A stretch of DNA of 64,000 nt from Ulota crispa. Its lineage: Eukaryota; Streptophyta; Bryopsida; Orthotrichales; Orthotrichaceae. How positions within the stretch are numbered: position 1 is the stretch's first letter; every line of letters begins with the position of its first letter. Of the stretch, positions 34,221-46,924 are shown piece after piece. The position numbers were made by a program, and so were the translations under genes. The stretch is taken from positions 13,268,001 to 13,332,000 of the forward strand of contig OY987243.1 of the NCBI GenBank assembly GCA_963920765.1, in the 5' to 3' direction. The notes under the pieces were generated by a model. The model was not told the origin of the DNA. It did no database searches and saw only the letters and a list, made by a program, of their open reading frames with translations.

Positions 34221-37200
34221 TCAATCCCTTGCACTAATGTAATCAATAGCTTGCTTGCAAATCCCAGTCATACTTGCCTCCGGCCCATACACCTGAAATT
34301 TTTCATTCCATCCACCATATTTAGACATCTGGCTGAATCTTGAGAGAATGAACTCGCAATAAACCCATATACAACAGAATTAAGAAATAACAAACCTAAT
34401 CATCCTCGAAATACAAAACACAGCACTGATCCAACAATCAGATCTTACAACGCATTATCGGCTGCACAAAGTTTGAGAAATGAAGCGTAATGCACAACGG
34501 CGCTAGGCATGTAATTGGCAGGATACCTCGTTTTGCATGGTAATTTAGAGTGTTTGCAAACAGCTCTCAAATTCCTGCTCTACAAGATAGTGTATTTACT
34601 CAAAGTACCTCGATTGAAACTCCGGTCTCTTCACTTAGAGCGCGCATGTTTGCAAGGCCTTTCAAGTAGTTGGGACCCCCTCTTCGCACATAAATGTTCA
34701 CCCTTGCTGCTTTCAGATTTGATTGCTGCAATCACACACCAAATGACTCGTCAACAAAGAACACACCACAGAATGTCATGGAAGCTTTTATCACCATATT
34801 CGATAAATTGGGAAACTTGCAAGTCCCAAATATCAAAATTCAGCTCCAATCAGGTTCCTCTACCATCGCTGTTTGCATACTACAAAACAATAAAATGAGA
34901 ATTTAATCTACCGCTATTCACAAGAAACAATGCACAATGCTACCCCTCTAGAATTACACGATGACTTGCACCGAACTTGAACTGGATTGCCAACTATCCC
35001 AATCTGTGGATGTGGTCCCCGTTTATTGCAAATTCTGTTTTTGTTATTACAAAAATGGTACACTAAGGAGTGTCTCCAATCACTAGGGGACCTTACCTTC
35101 TCACGCATGGCTCGAATGATTCCATTGAAAGTGGCTGCCACGTCAGTGAAGTTCGCAATGCCTCCTCCAACCACCAATGCCCTCTTGCGTCCATCGGGGC
35201 TTGCAGTGGCACACTGACATGGTCAAGAGATGTGTTAAAATCTACATCCATTCTCCCACTTGAACAATCGAAATAGCGATTCACTACCCTTCTGCATACG
35301 CAACTATGCACCACTGAACGATAGTGATTTTGCATGGAAAAGTGGTCCTGTAAGGTAGAATTACTACAAGGATAAGAAAAGACTAGAAAGGATGCAATCA
35401 GACAAAATGAGCAGCTGTTCATTGTGAAAGAAGAGTCGGTTGAAACTAATCCGCCTCTACTTCAAAGCAGTACTACGGAGAGAAATTCAAAATGCTCCTC
35501 ATAACTGGCAACAAGAAAATACTTACGTCAATCAAAGCACGTGCGTACTGCAAAGTCTCCTCCTCATTTGGAGCTCCGCTGTACTCAGCATAATTGCCAA
35601 GTTCGTTTGCATATCCCAGATCCCCAACCTACAATGAGAGAACAAAATGACCAGAGTTTCACTGCAGTGGACAAGCATATCGTGAAATATTCTTCAATCA
35701 GCGCTCAATTCCTAGACTCTAGTACTTGATGGACACTTCCGCTTTCAATCAAGTTCTTTGAGGCCGACTTTCCTTGGCCCTCAGGCGAAAGGGTTGCCAG
35801 AAAAGTGATCTATATATGCTTTAGTAATTGAGATGATTGGCCCCTCACCATCGACTTCGAAGAGAAATTGCATATCTACATTAGGATCAAGAGAAACGAT
35901 GCTGTTCAACTTACGGTATCAGCGTAGATGACGCTGGCACCACCTCCAGCGACCATGGTCCAAATGCGGCCCTTCGGATTCAATATCGCCAATTTCAGCG
36001 AAGCTCCAGTCTGCAGTCACATAGGCGTTCATCTAGTACCAATACGACGAGAATTGTGCACGAAAGCTAAGAATTGGAGTACACAGAGATGCCTCGTAAT
36101 CAACAAGATAGTGGTTACTAATGTACCTTTTCGTCCATCCTATGAATACTGTCCTCCGCAGGGGTCATGGTTCTTCCAAAAGGCAAAGGGAACTCCACAT
36201 TGCCCCACCTGCAAAAAAGCAACCCCAGACGTTAATCATTTACTTCTCATTGAAAACCATCCCCTGCGCACGATATTTCCCTCAGAAAGTCAAACACCTA
36301 CTTCTGGAAGTTCTTGAAAAGAGCAGTGTCGTCAAGCTCCCCACGCATGTCCAATGGGCACGGAACGTTGTTCACCAGTGTGAACGGGTTCATCTCCAGC
36401 AGAGTGAAGTCTAAGTCTGCAAACAAGAAGGAGCCAGCATCAATTTCAACACAATATTCATGAGAAGAAAAATACATGAACGACTACTCGAGTCCGTATA
36501 GGACGTGCTTCACAATTGGTACCTTGAAACACGGCGAAAGATCCCATCAGAAACGCTTCTAGTGTCTGCCGAACCTGCAAAATTCAACATATCTTTCTGC
36601 TCATGCTGCTTGTGCAAATGCTCCATCACGGTTCAAATCAGCAAAGTTAGCATACGATAATCACAATGACCACAAGGGCTAACCCAGCATCCAAAAGTAA
36701 ACTGCACAATACGGTCGGGCAGAGCAAGTACCTCCAGTCGAACTGTGGCAATCAACGGCGCGCATAGTTCGCCTGACAGAGTCTTCTCGGTCGGTACAAA
36801 CACATGTTTCACCTGAACTCGGTCAAGATCGGTCCAACGTCAGTCACCAAGATGAAGCCAAGATGAAGCCAATCTTTGAACAATCAACCAGGAAAACCGT
36901 AAACTTTAGAGACAACGTACTGTTACTTCCCAACGACAATTGAGCTCAGAAAGGGAATGCTAGAATGGGATAGCACAGTTTGCATACCTTGTCCCAGTTC
37001 TCTTCAATTTCTATGCCTCCGCACTCGGAGAAGCTCACATTTGCTCCAAGGCGGTCTGACACAATAGACAGATAATACTCGTCCTTGTGAGGAACAAAAG
37101 GTTCTACGATGAACGTTGTGATCGGGCCTCTCGTGCCGCTCATCTCCACCTGATTTATGAACACATCAACCAACATCATTCTCCACTCAGTTTCGGAATC

Positions 37201-37824
37201 ATACACCAAACATATTTCAAATCGTACAAATTCCCACGGAATTGAGAAGAACTCATCCTACCTCTTTTCCCAATCGCTCTTTCACAAATGATTCTACACC
37301 TGCCAAGTCCAGATTGAGGGCTACCTGCATCCACATTGGGCCAAAATGTCAGAAAACTTTGAAATAGATGCGGAATCACCACATTTCCACCAACGGAAAA
37401 CTTGAATCTGCTCACACAAATCTCGGGTTTCTCACCAGTCCGCTTTTACCACGCTTGCCGAACAACATGTCCGGCTTCACAACTAGGCGAGTGGAGTTGA
37501 GCCAGCTCTCCTTATTTGCCAATTCATTGAAGTCCGTCGATTCCGTAACCTGTAATCTCATACCAGATAGGAGAACTTCGTGTCATGAGCACATCAAGAC
37601 GACAGCTTACGTCTAGAATAGTAGGGACACGGTTACGACGAAAAGGATCAAGAAAAGTTTGAAAAAAATAATTTCTGTTCATAATAAACATCGTAGAAGT
37701 GATCAATTCAGGAGTTCGATTGTACCTGCGCAGCCTTGATGTCCACATCGATCCCAGACAGTCTCTTCAAGTGCTCCTTGAAGATCCTTTTCGAGTTGTA
37801 CTCTCTGATCTTCTTCCTTGCCAT
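34221..37824 (-). CDS. ACLA: ATP-citrate lyase subunit A (ACLA), complete, 13 exons
   Basis: Exons on the minus strand, 5' to 3': 37726-37824, 37436-37549, 37262-37324, 36988-37149, 36732-36812, 36523-36574, 36302-36416, 36127-36208, 35915-36010, 35527-35628, 35097-35213, 34609-34725, 34221-34292. They give 423 residues, the standard plant ACLA length. With ACLB it forms the cytosolic enzyme that turns citrate, CoA and ATP into acetyl-CoA and oxaloacetate, feeding lipids, wax and isoprenoids. The start [13 protein letters not shown], the ATP-grasp segment [69 protein letters not shown] and [13 protein letters not shown] are all intact. A likely 5'-untranslated intron ends near 37846. A second, inverted copy begins at 60789; over the overlap the two appear identical, introns included. 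Confidence 0.97.
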
Positions 37825-38800
37825 GCTTACGAACTACACTATTCCTGCAAGTTGCAACAACACCGAGGCCATTTTTACAAACACCATCTCAGATACAACG
37901 ATCGCTTACTCACGCTCCAACTACCAAACCCTAAGACGTAAACACAACGAAGAAGCAATTACCACGACAACTCTGCGCTTCTGCACAATCGATCTCACAG
38001 ATTGATCTTTCAGAAAAGATACATAATTGTACAAAAATACATATATATAGAAAGAATAAGAATCTCAAGAACACGCCCCGCAATCTGATGCACACTAGTA
38101 AAAGAACGCTCACATCACCAATACTGCAATCAACACGCACAAGTAACGAACAGAGGGACATTCAGGACTAACGCCAAATCAAGTAGAGTGAAGAAAGACA
38201 ACAATAAACGCAAATCCAACGACCTCACTCAAACACGATTCAAATCATCAACACCGATTCGTTCGAGGAGCCGAAGCTCCAAGTAAAATTCCGAGGTACT
38301 CCTCAACTACCAAGGAAAATGAAGGTAGACAATGAACAAAGAAAATCACGCAAGAATACGATAAGCAAAGTAGATTGAAAGGCTAAAAAACAAGCATCTC
38401 CGGAAACAGCACCATACAACAGCCATAGCTACCAAATTGCATCAAGCTCTTGCCATTCAAGAGGCCGAACATCTCGAAATGAAGCCTAAATTTTTTCCAG
38501 AACTTGCAAGAAAACGCACCTTCGACAGAGGATCGGAGGAGTTGGTGAAACAGAAGCGTCAATGCAAGTGAGTGTAAGAAGTCTCGGTGTAACCTAAGAA
38601 GGGAGAGGAGAGTAATGTGTCGCACAGTGTACCAACAAGTGAGTAGGTACAGCGATCTAACCTTGCCACTTTGGATGAATACTGTCCAAGCAGGGATGGA
38701 CAGGTTCCTAACTGTATATACGAACAGTGACGTGGTTGCGGGATTGCAGCAAGAACGGTGTGTGAAGACTGAAGACTGAGAGCCAGTAGTGGTAGTCACG
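37825..38800 (-). promoter_or_regulatory. ACLA 5' untranslated region, leader intron and upstream region
   Basis: The region mirrors 59813-60788 in the other arm. Sequence below about 38430 looks identical between arms; above it single-base differences and a roughly 140-bp segment present only here (about 38570-38710) appear. An acceptor-like TTGCAG just upstream of the ATG suggests a 5' leader intron. No TATA box is claimed. Confidence 0.55.
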
Positions 38801-41800
38801 GTTGGTGTAAGATTGAGATTTCCGTGAAGATTGAGAAATGGTTGAGCGATTGTAGGAGCTAATGGAAGTATTTCTTCGTGGAAGAAGGTGTGACACCCCT
38901 TTTGTGGGTGACGGAGAATGAAGAATGAAAGAATGAAGAATGTTTTACTTAAAAGAAAGCAATACGGCCACCGATTGGAGGAGCAAAAAAAGCAAGGGTC
39001 AAAAGTAGTTCACGAGCAAGTAAATGGTAAGAGTTTTCACACAAAAAAAATTCTCAGACCATTTCTCCACGCTTGGGAGATGAGAATTTTTTTTCTCAAT
39101 CTTCACGGAACTGGCCTCAAGAGAGTCATGGACAGCTCGGCACGTAGGTTTTCCGTGAAAATTGAGAAAACAGAAACTCAACTGTAACTACCACTAGTGT
39201 GCGAGGTGATTTTGAGCTTCTTTCGCAAAAATCCTATATTTCTCATTTTCAACAAGTTTTTCTAGTGCATACACCGGATATTGCCTTTGTACTCTTAGAA
39301 ATTTTTCAAAAATTTAGTTGATTTTAAGCCGGTTGTTGTAAATTTTAATTGGTTTTCTTCACATCTCATTCAGCTAACTTTCTATTGTTTTTCAGCTCTC
39401 TCCATACATTGTTGAGAGCCCCTTTGCATGGGCAATCGGAATCGGAGGCCCATCTAGGCTGACTTGAGCGATGACAAAAAAATCTTGAAACATTCACATC
39501 GGATAGAGTTTAGAAAGCAACCTCCAATTTTGGGTCGAGGCCCTCCAGGGATGTAGTTTGACTTTTACAAAATCGGTCGCTAGACGTCCAAACTGGACCC
39601 CTCCAGCTCCCCATGGAAAGGTATTCAATTGATTGCACAACAAAATGATGTGATGAGTGTCAACGTCGCATTACGAGCTTGATATCCTCTTGGAGGAAGA
39701 CCAACGGTCGGCCAATGTCAAATGGCAGGAGGCCGTGGGCGTCCAATGGTCGGGGCTTGAGTCAAAGTTGCTGACTTTGTTGACTAGATTGACCAAGAAT
39801 CCAGTGCCACCTCTCAATTCTCTTCCGGCCATTTCTTTTTGGCAAAAGAAAGCTAACTCACAAAAGACGCCACTAATTGGGGCTTCTCCCTCCATTTATT
39901 CTCCAATTGCCTGCGTGCTTTTAGAATTTGGCAAAAACTACCAAGTTGAAAAAAAATGCCATGGTTCTCATGCGTTGGCAAATACAAAACCATGCAATTA
40001 GTATGGGCCATAATGATTTAACTAGTTATGTACTACAATATACATTGCATTTAGATTGCTCCTCACTAATTTCTTGAAATTTTACATTATATAAATACTT
40101 CTTGGTGGTACATTAAGTTTCATTGTTACTTACTACAATTTATAAATTTTAATAACAATGTTTATGAATAGCTGTCAAAATTCTTGTCCTCCACCCTTGC
40201 CCTTGAAACGTGCCCTAAAAATAGTCAGTTGACCAATCATCAAGTGAAATACACAATGAAGCTCATTAAGCTTAGGACAAATAATAAATTTAAGGATTGT
40301 TACTAGATAGGCTAATTTTAAATGAAAAGAAAATATCTTGAGGAGCTTAAAACATTTATCATTCAAATAATGAGGGTATCAAACCATGATTGTGTAAAGG
40401 TGGGATGCTCTTTGGTAGAGATTTGCGTGAAGTTCATTACCAAATGTGCATCAATGTGCCAACCCTTGCATTGCCTAGAAGTTAAAGTTTAACTTTTGGG
40501 GGTAAAAATAGCTTCACTGGCTTACATCTAGCATTTCCCATATCCACTTATTTTTTCACAAGCATGCACTAATTAATTCATACATATTTTTTGTATTTTT
40601 AATGTATTATACTATAATTAAGTATTTTGTAAAATCTAGCCAAATTTTTATCCAATACTTTTGAGCTTCAATCTATTTTTTTTAGCAATTTCCATTGGCT
40701 CAAACTACATTAAATTGCCAGTTTTTCTCAAACTTTGGGCTAAATTGGATCAAGGGCAATGGTCACAAAAATACAATTGCTTTGGGTCATAGTCCATAAC
40801 TATAATGGGTCTCAATCAATAATGGATTCTACCACAAGGCATCACAAATCTTGTAGTCCAATTCAAATTTCTAAATCTTCATTGTATGATTTGCTAGTAA
40901 TTCTTATATCTTCTAGCAAGCTATGTGCGGCTATATGGTGTTGGAATTTAGTTACTTTATGGTAGCTTAATGTCAAAATTTCATGGATTTTGAAATAGCC
41001 AAAGCACCATAGGATATTGGTTGTTAAAAGAATGATTAGAGTGTTACCCCACTAATATGAGGTGCACAATATCTCTAATGGCCCATACATTTTATAGTAT
41101 GTAAAATGACATCTAACTAGTATGTCAAGTAGCTAGGTGGGTGAAGTAGACATAGTTGAATGTTTCATATTCAATCTTTTTACTTTTATGGTTGGATGGC
41201 CAATTACACACTCACATCTTTTGTTTACAACTAGTGATCACACGCAATATCACATGACTCAAAGGTGGTAGGTAACTTGCCAAGATCCTTTTCCATAATT
41301 GTTTTTGCACAGCATGGTTACCAATTATGAACCAATCTCTTAGGATGCAATGAGAGTGAATCAATTTGACTAGCTTTTGGCAATAATTAATTACACAAAA
41401 GCTATTTTCTTCTTCTTTTGTGAAATTTCATGCCGCTTTAATCATATTGAATCTAGGATAATATGGAGATTGTGTTGTTTGCACAATTTGTTTGAGGTAT
41501 CTAGCTTTTGGTACACAAATTTGTTGAGGACTTGGTGAAAATTAAGTTCTTGCAAAACACTAGGGAAAAAAATGTAAATGTTGTCATTGCTATTGTACCA
41601 AACAAATGATACCTCATAAATCTTTTTTCAAAATCTCAATGTCAAAGGTACACTATGTTTTGAAAATAAGAGAATGATAATGAAAGTATTTATAAACTTC
41701 TACTCTAATACTTATGTACTCAAAGTACAAATTGCACGTTAGAAAACAAACAAATGATGACAATAATATAGAACATATTTTTTTCATTCAAGAATATAGA

Positions 41801-42971
41801 GACCAATTGATTTATTTTGAATGAAATTTAATTCCTTTCATAGTGCTTCCTTGAATGTTTTATTCTAGCCAATGCTTAGGGGGAAATTTGAGCTTCAACA
41901 CCTAAAATTAGGCATTTCCTAGTATCAACCGGGTTTTCACTAGCATGCACTTGTTATTTCCTATAAAACTTCTATATTTCTATTGCAATATACTATGATT
42001 AGGATTTTGGAGAAAAATGACAAGTTTTTATCAAGTGGTTTCAAGTTCCAACCAATTTTTTCAATATCAACTAGTTGACAATATACTAAGCAATGGTCAG
42101 TCTCTGATTCCAACTCATACTTAGAAAGGTTATAGTTTTATTCATTTGAGAAATAGGAAGGTAAAAAAATGATCAATTTTTATTGAAAATCTATTTTAAA
42201 TATAATATAGAAACATGTATAAATATAACTGGTTTAAATACAATATACTGCCAAATGCTTGCTCCTACGTCTATGTACAAATGGGAATCCAATCACATAC
42301 GGTAGGACTCCTACTATATAGAGACAATTCACACGTACTATGTCTCACATCTAAATCCGACGAGTTCCATTTCAACTCCACAATAAAATTTTGTTGGATT
42401 ATAAAGGGACAAAATGAAACAAAATAATTTAAAAAACTAGATTGTGATTTGTAAGAATTATATTGGAATTTGGCTTGCAAGTCGGTTTCTGGTATTTTTT
42501 CTTCTTAAGTCCAACTTCTTGGAATAGAATCTCACTGTTTTGGAGCCACAAACTTCCCAAGAGTGTTTACCTAGAGAGGAATTTCTAAGTGAATTAAGAC
42601 TTGGGAACAAAGCTTTTTTTGACCTTGTCACCAACAAGATCATGAAAATTTAGCAAGGTTATAATTGCTAGTAGAATTTCTATCAATCTAAATTAAGCTT
42701 TACAACCCAATCTTGATTTACCTTATCAAAAAATTGATAAGTTAAACCAAGTGTGGGTCTTAAAACATAGACTATGCAAACCATATTTCTACTAATGAAT
42801 GTGAACCTTCCTTCCATTCCTTTTTCAATAAAAAGAAATGTAACTTCCATGAAAGAAAAAAAATCCATTGCATGATAATTGACCCTGAAAACCCCCTCCA
42901 TTTTTCATGAAACACTCCATGTTTTGCAAAATTTCCATTCAAGCATCAAGCGTGCACAATAGAAAAAACTA

Positions 42972-43556
42972 CTCCCTCTATTTCTGAAAGACACCCGTAC
43001 TTGAGAATTTGTGAGGAATTAAGAAATATTAACAACAAATTGTAATTGGAAGTTATTGGATATTAGGTTTAAACCATTCCAAACCTAATTTTAGTTTTTT
43101 CTAAAATTAGTGTTTTTAAAAAAGGAGAGAAAATTAGTACCAAAATTTTGAAATTTCAAGTGTTTTGTTATTGTCACAAATGGTTAGAAAAATGATTGAT
43201 ATGAAGTGTGTCAATACAGTTATAAGTAAAGAACAAGTTAGCCTAATTGCCCAAGTAGTCCCATTTATAAAAAAACCAAATATTTTTGTTGATATTATTG
43301 ATGATTCTAGTTTAATGATAGACAAAATTTGCAGTCAAAAATCACTAAATCAAGTTTGTAATGCTAACATTAGCAATCAATGAGCATAAAAAATCCTAAA
43401 AATATCACTAAACATGTTAAGTAGTTAATTTCATTGTAGAGATAAGCATAGGGTTTTATTTATTTTTAAATCAATTCTAAAGACAAACACGGGTTTTTTT
43501 TGAAACAGAAAAAAAAAGCATGAATCCGGGTTTCTTTCAGAAACAGAGGGCGGGAG
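42972..43556. mobile_element. TA-flanked Stowaway/mariner-like miniature element (585 bp), with empty site in the other arm
   Basis: TA at 42970-42971 and 43557-43558. The left end CTCCCTCTATTTCTGAAAGA and reverse-complemented right end CTCCCGCCCTCTGTTTCTGA align with a small gap. At the matching place in the right arm (55159-55160) the flanks meet at a single TA with no insert. The 72-residue internal frame (43165-43383) has no transposase motif I recognise. Confidence 0.9.
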
Positions 43557-43795
43557 TAGCAAAATTCCAAGAGTCCGCAAAAAGGAATTGGCAACGTTGA
43601 CACGCAGGATCTTTTTCACATCCATAGATGATTGACCAGGAAGAGCATGAGAATTCTGACCCTGGAAGCTCAAAAAGTCAAAGAAGGAGACCGAACATGC
43701 AGCTCACCATGGCGTGTGTGTGGAAAAACCAACCCTGGGTCCCAGGACTTTTTTATGTTTTGGTCACGGTGAGTTAGAGCGACCGGGGTAAATCG

Positions 43796-44243
43796 ACCCA
43801 CTTTAGCCACTACAAAGATTACGGGGCTTCAAACATGAAATCTGGCCCTCGAATTTCTCACCTCACAGGATCTCCGGCACCAGTGAATTGTTTTAGTTCC
43901 CTCATATGCGTAAAGTCTAAGACACTTGTGAGTTTGCAGAAATTTCTACGAGAGAAGTTTTGGGGTTTGAGGACGTACGTGCATGAGCCATGCAAAGCCA
44001 TGAAGATGAGTTTTTGAAATTCACACCTCACGTGCATCAAGTTAGGAGTGAAGTTCAGAGGTGAGTCACGGCGAGGTTCACGAGTGAATTCACGGAGGTG
44101 AATCGTAATGTGAATCACCTCAAAACGTTGATGTTTGAAGCCCCCTATTGGCCTGTTCCCTAGCCTTGCAAACCAACTTTCATTTTCTCCATTCAAGGAA
44201 AGCAATGGAGCTGCTCTTAGGTGATAGTAGAGTTGTGTTTTAA
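43796..44243. other. Intergenic DNA, no supported gene
   Basis: Left boundary of the spacer between the duplication arms. It has several GTGAATTCAC-like segments (44030-44110) loosely similar to 3820-4090. No gene is recognised. Confidence 0.4.
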
Positions 44244-45156
44244 CCCCTCAAGGACCAAGCAAAGTTTTCACCAAAAACTCTTCAAAACTGCTAGTTTTAG
44301 AGCATCAACCAAATTTGAAAAAAAAAAACATTTTTATGCATATGTGACTGTCGGATCTTCTAAAAGAATAGTTATAGAAGATGTGGAAAAAATTTCAGAG
44401 TTTTCCACCACATGGATTGGAAGTTAGAATGGTTTGAAAATTCAAAAACGTCTTGTGAAAAATCGGGCAGCTATCCTTCAGAAGGTGAAATTCCTAAGGA
44501 AAAAAGGCCATGTGGGTGGTGCTTCTCTAAATTCCTTATTCCACCTCAATAAAGTACATGTCAAAAAAGTTTCAAATCATTTGGAGTTATATAACATATG
44601 GAAAAAAATTAGTAAGTAAAAAGTAGAGAATGATTCAAAACACTAAATTGTTAAGAATATAATCATGGAAATGAAAAATGCCAATCCCAATGGTCATAAT
44701 GTTGTCATAAGCAATCTTCATCCTTTGATTTCGTTTTTTTTTCCAAAATGTTGAAAATTGAGTAAAATAATGGACTTCAAAGTTAATTTTGGAGTAGAGA
44801 ATCCATAATTGCTCACAAACAAAAAATCCTCATAACTTTCATCTTGTTGATCCAAACGGAATGATTCAAAGCTTCCTACATTCAAATAAATCTCCTAAAC
44901 CAACTTAAAATTTTTGTTTTTGAAAAAAGTGATTTCTAAAAATCTGCCTAGGCTGCCTGACAAACAAAAAAAACAACATATTAGGCCATAACTTTTTACT
45001 CATAATTCAAAATGTCATGAAATTTAGTGCATATGAAAGATAAACCTCTTCCCCACATTCTATTAAAATTTCAGCCTAAAACATGAAAAGCTCCAATCAC
45101 GTGTACCTACCCAAAATCGCTATGTTTCTAAAACAGGGAGTCTAGTCCTTTAGGGG
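44244..45156. mobile_element. TTAA-flanked miniature transposon, family A/B (913 bp)
   Basis: TTAA at 44240-44243 and 45157-45160. Ends CCCCTCAAGGACCA and, reverse-complemented, CCCCTAAAGGACTA (12 of 14 identical). Interior is similar to 21693-22613. It shares its right TTAA with the next element. Confidence 0.82.
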
Positions 45157-45160
45157 TTAA

Positions 45161-45915
45161 ACCCCTGAGCGCCCATGTCATTTTCACCAAAATCAGGGTT
45201 TTGGGAGACCTAAAACTTTGATGTATTATATCTCAGTCAATTGGATGATCCACAAAAAGTGACCGTTGAAAATAGTGGAACACCTACTTAGAAAACAACT
45301 TGCAAATTTTGGGAACAATTGACCATAGGAGATGGAAGATTATAACATTTGATCAAACAACATGTGATGATAAAATCTCATTTTTTGGTACGTAGTTGCT
45401 ATTTGATGATTTTTACAAAATTCTATAAGCCCTTGATTCATCTCAATTTTTGGGAGTAGCACAATTAGATGTGAATGCACACATTTGTAAATTATTGAAG
45501 ATTGCACTTCTTTTTATGTCAAGATTTAGGGCTTCAAATTGCTATTGCACAGAAAATGATGACTGGTACAGTCGGTGAGGGTTGCCATAATAAAGGTCTA
45601 GAATATGCTTGAACTCTTGCCAACAAATTTCCCGCTACCACAAAGCTTACACAAGGAAGCTTGCAAGGGATGTTGATCGGTTGGAGCCTATAAAACGCTA
45701 CTTGCCACCACGCCTTGTATGGTGTTTCACCCAATCAGATCTCTTGCAGCACTTGTACAACATTTAACTTTCTTTGCCATTACTCCATTGGCATGGACAA
45801 CTTGAATGCCTTCATAATTGTAGTTTATAGCAAGATCAAAAAGTTAGATCGAGTACCTCAAACAAGCCTTTGAAATCATGCGATGACACTTTCGGTCCTC
45901 TAGGGCGTTCAAGGG
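45161..45915. mobile_element. TTAA-flanked miniature transposon, family D (about 755 bp), inverted relative to 15247-16000
   Basis: TTAA at 45157-45160 and 45916-45919. Ends (A)CCCCTGAGCGCCC and, reverse-complemented, CCCTTGAACGCCC. Similar end to end to 15247-16000. The minus-strand frame 45534-45734 retains GETPYKAWWQ and VPVIIFCAIAI, as in the other copy. Confidence 0.82.
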
Positions 45916-46002
45916 TTAAGCAATTGCTAATCTATCTATATAAAAGAATCCCATATTGGATGAAAAGTAAAATAGAGCAAAGTAACAACAAAGTAAGACA
46001 AA

Positions 46003-46078
46003 TCACTGCAAGTTACACCACTCACTGCAAGTTACACCACTCATTACAAGTTACACCACTCATTGCAATTTACACCAC
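46003..46078. repeat. 19-bp tandem repeat, 4 units
   Basis: Four units of TCACTGCAAGTTACACCAC with one to three changes in the last two. Confidence 0.93.
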
Positions 46079-46525
46079 AACACTCTTTTTTATCCACTTT
46101 ACCAGATGTTAACAACATGTCACTAGTAGTTGCACCACCACTTCCTCTTGACCCTTGTCTTTACCAAAGGGGAACACAAGGATAAGGGGCACATGAATCG
46201 GAAGCACATGGATAGGAGGCACGGAGATAGGGGGACACGGGGATAAGATTGCTATTGCACAATTTGTTTATTGCAAAGATATTTTTGTTGCCTCCATTGG
46301 TACAATGGGTACGTAAACTAGTACTTTAAGAATAGAAGAATTATGTTGTGATCAATATGGTAACTAACTTACAAAATGTGGAGCAAGACTTGTGAAGCCT
46401 GGAATCTCCTTGACATTGGTGTTGCTGGCAGTTGGTTGTCAGTCGCTCAGTAACTCTCTTACTTCATGCAGTAGTCTCTGGACACTCCGGTTTTTCCCCA
46501 AGCAGGGTTTTTAAAATTAAAAAAA

Positions 46526-46898
46526 GGGAAATTACAAATAGGGGCCCAAAAATGAAAAATATTACAAATAGGGGCACAGTTTCAAAATAATTTGTAAGTT
46601 TTTGTATCTTGGTTTTGACATTGGTTGATTTAGATGTGTCATATCAAATGTTAGCTAACTTCCAAAAAAACTTAGAGGTCTTTCTAAAACTTGCCATCCC
46701 CTTTGCTAAAATTTATTTATTAAGGCTTGATTTGGAGAGGCCTTTAAGTTTTTTGGAAGTTAGCTGACATGTGATGTGATATATCTAAATCAACCAATGT
46801 CCAAACCAAAAAGATCTACAAAATTTTACAAATTATTTTGAAATTACACCCCTATTTGTAATATTTTTCATTATTGTGCCCCTATTTGTAATTTCCCC
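46526..46898. mobile_element. Foldback miniature element (long terminal inverted repeats, 373 bp)
   Basis: Starts GGGAAATTACAAATAGGGGC and ends with its complement. The inverted repeats run about 165 bp with scattered mismatches ('ttggttgatttagat', 'gctaacttccaaaaaa' in both). It is embedded between A-runs. An 18-bp direct repeat, ACTCTCTTACTTCATGC plus flanking A, at about 46451-46468 and 46907-46924 brackets the element and its leader. Confidence 0.82.
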
Positions 46899-46924
46899 AA
46901 AAAAAAACTCTCTTACTTCATGCC

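Larger units (their letters stand above)
34613..43795. repeat. Left arm of a large inverted duplication
   Basis: The reverse complement matches 54910-64000. The ACLA part is collinear with x + y = 98613. The outer part (40030-43795 against 54910-58110) is collinear but diverged, with x + y about 98130-98150 before the element at 42972 and 98716 after it. The arm continues toward lower coordinates beyond what can be compared. Arm-specific material here includes about 38775-39650, some 115 bp near 39830-39945, and the element at 42972. No other gene is recognised in 38800-43795. Confidence 0.93.

Noticed and set aside
43165-43383. Transposase fragment inside the 585-bp TA element
   Set aside because: The frame lacks catalytic or helix-turn-helix motifs of Tc1/mariner transposases.
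46003-46078. CRISPR-like array
   Set aside because: The 19-bp units are contiguous with no spacers, and the genome is eukaryotic.
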